Shown one piece after another: positions 58,963-60,022 of a stretch of 60,022 nucleotides of DNA; within the stretch, counting starts at the first letter, position 1; each line of letters begins with the position of its first letter. A program made the position numbers and the translations under genes. The notes beneath the pieces were generated by a model, which saw nothing but the letters and a program-made list of their open reading frames with translations, was not told where the DNA came from and did no database searches. The stretch spans positions 1-60,022 of the forward strand of contig CANJRC010000001.1 of assembly GCA_947476535.1 (NCBI GenBank), written 5' to 3'. The stretch is from Betaproteobacteria bacterium (lineage in GTDB: Bacteria; Pseudomonadota; Gammaproteobacteria; Burkholderiales; SG8-39).

Positions 58963-60022
58963 ATGACATCGGGCCGATTGGCGGTATTGACGGGCAAGCG
59001 TGGGCCGTTCGAATTCCGCGAGTTCCAGGTGCCGGATCCCGAACCCGGGGCAATGGTGTTGAAAATCACAGCCGCCGGCATCTGCGGCTCTGACCTGCAC
59101 ATCTGGCGCGGCGACGGCACCCTGGGCACGGACATGGTGCCGCTCGGGCACGAAGGCACCGGCACCATCTACAAGCTGGGCAAGGGCGTGACCAGCGATC
59201 ATCGCGGCACGCCACTCAAGGAAGGCGACCGCGTGGTCTACTCCGGGCCGATTCCCTGCGGGCGCTGCACGATCTGCCTTGAAGGCCACAATTCTCGCTA
59301 TTGCCCGGCACGCCAGAAGGCGGTGCTGGGGCAGTTCCCTTACTTTCGCAGCACCTTCGCGGACTACTACTACGTCACTCCCACGCAGGCCGTGTTCAAG
59401 GCCCCGGACCATGTCTGCGACGAGACGCTGGCCTGCGTGAACTGCGCCATGGGCACCGTGGGCATGGGCATCGAGGTGGCCGACATCAAGGTCGGGCAGG
59501 CGGTTGTGGTCATGGGCGCCGGCGGCCTGGGCCTGACCGCCGTGGCCATGGCCAAGGCCCGCGGCGCCTACCCGATCATCGTCACCGACCGCCTGCAGAA
59601 TCGCCTCGATCTGGCGAAGGACTTTGGCGCCGATATCACCATCAACGCCGCAGAACTGCCCACATCAGCGGAGCGCGTAGCCGCGGTGAAGAAGGAGACC
59701 GGCGGCCTCGGCGCGCATGTGGTCATGGAACTGGTTGGCATTCCCGAACTGGTGGTGGAGGCCGTGGCCATGCTCAGGCCCATGGGCACGGTGATGGAGA
59801 TCGGCAGCTTCTTTCCCGGCAAGCCGGTCAACATCGACCTCTCCACGCTGGTCGGCTTCGGCAAGCGTATCGTCGGATCGAGCATGTACAACCCGGTGTC
59901 GCTAGGCAACACGGTCGATTTCCTCGCCCGCAACCATGACCGCATGCCCTTCGACAAGATGGTGTCGCACCGCTTCAAGCTGGACGACATCAACCGCGCC
60001 TTCCAGGCGTCCGAGTGGGACC
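58963..60022 (+). CDS. Zinc-dependent alcohol dehydrogenase (MDR), C-terminus cut by window edge
   Basis: At least 353 residues of a medium-chain dehydrogenase/reductase are visible, with the last few residues beyond the window. ITAAGICGSDLHIWRG holds the catalytic zinc Cys, VPLGHEGTG the G-H-E, and CGRCTICLEGHNSRYC the four structural-zinc cysteines. VVVMGAGGLGLTAVAMAKA is the Rossmann G-x-G-x-x-G and IVTDRLQNRL ends with the acidic residue that favours NAD. FKLDDINRAFQ is near the end. AAGGA precedes the ATG. It oxidises an alcohol or reduces a ketone; the substrate is unknown. Confidence 0.92.
   Translation, partial: MTSGRLAVLTGKRGPFEFREFQVPDPEPGAMVLKITAAGICGSDLHIWRGDGTLGTDMVPLGHEGTGTIYKLGKGVTSDHRGTPLKEGDRVVYSGPIPCGRCTICLEGHNSRYCPARQKAVLGQFPYFRSTFADYYYVTPTQAVFKAPDHVCDETLACVNCAMGTVGMGIEVADIKVGQAVVVMGAGGLGLTAVAMAKARGAYPIIVTDRLQNRLDLAKDFGADITINAAELPTSAERVAAVKKETGGLGAHVVMELVGIPELVVEAVAMLRPMGTVMEIGSFFPGKPVNIDLSTLVGFGKRIVGSSMYNPVSLGNTVDFLARNHDRMPFDKMVSHRFKLDDINRAFQASEWD

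Noticed and set aside
1-60022. CRISPR arrays, tRNA or rRNA genes, integrases, transposases
   Set aside because: No regularly spaced repeats, no tRNA-like cloverleaf with conserved T-loop, and no recombinase-like ORF were noticed in either strand.

Overview
The window looks like chromosomal DNA of a high-GC betaproteobacterium, most likely in or near Burkholderiales. The grounds are a strong GC-rich codon bias, five Bug/TctC-type tricarboxylate-transport receptors with no TctAB in view, and many MmgE/PrpD, CaiB/BaiF, amidohydrolase-2, LLM flavin oxidoreductase and SnoaL/NTF2-fold genes. This is the accessory catabolic gene stock typical of environmental members of that group. I saw no rRNA, tRNA, phage, IS element or CRISPR array.

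Layout. 1-7.7 kb (minus): a truncated amidohydrolase, two MmgE/PrpD proteins, an LLM oxidoreductase, a small conserved protein, and a two-subunit IorAB-type molybdenum hydroxylase. 7.8-14 kb: an exported protein, a double cNMP-binding protein with a possible leaderless promoter, a third MmgE/PrpD, two tandem Bug receptors and a YrdC-domain protein. 14-19 kb: a 993-residue coiled-coil protein anchored near its C-terminus, GTP cyclohydrolase I and an SDR. 19.5-22 kb: the most interesting stretch (see below). 22-28 kb: a D-aminoacylase-like hydrolase, a DUF2889 protein, a cytochrome P450, a CoA-transferase and a crotonase. 28-41 kb: substrate-binding proteins, an SsuABC/TauABC-like ABC transporter, duplicated crotonase and NTF2-fold genes, two tandem MFS carriers and an LLM oxidoreductase. 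41-48 kb: thiolase plus DUF35 partner behind a clear terminator, an MFS carrier, a diguanylate cyclase, a SnoaL protein and a GMC oxidoreductase. 48-60 kb: a Bug receptor, a double CaiB/BaiF protein, amidohydrolases, a CitE-like lyase, an SDR, an aldehyde dehydrogenase, another Bug receptor and a truncated zinc alcohol dehydrogenase.

Main discovery. Two genes on the minus strand, 1.1 kb apart, each have one in-frame UGA exactly where the family has its catalytic cysteine. One is a 153-residue AhpE-like peroxiredoxin (21482-21943) with TGG-Sec and no cysteine at all. The other is a glutaredoxin-like domain with Sec-S-S-Cys fused to a DinB-fold domain (19555-20334). Each UGA is followed, at almost the same distance, by a hairpin with a GU-containing apical loop, as expected of a bacterial SECIS. 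Conventional gene calling would truncate both. I infer a selenocysteine-based peroxide-reduction pair, with the fusion protein as a candidate reductant for the 1-Sec peroxiredoxin. This needs selABCD elsewhere in the genome, which I cannot see.

Other themes. The catabolic genes suggest uptake of organic acids (Bug, NitT/TauT-type ABC, MFS), CoA activation (CaiB/BaiF), and crotonase, thiolase and lyase steps, but no complete pathway can be assigned. Several enzymes lack expected catalytic residues: two crotonases, two SDRs, and one half of the fused CoA-transferase. A roughly 69-bp two-hairpin intergenic repeat occurs twice, each time directly after a stop codon.
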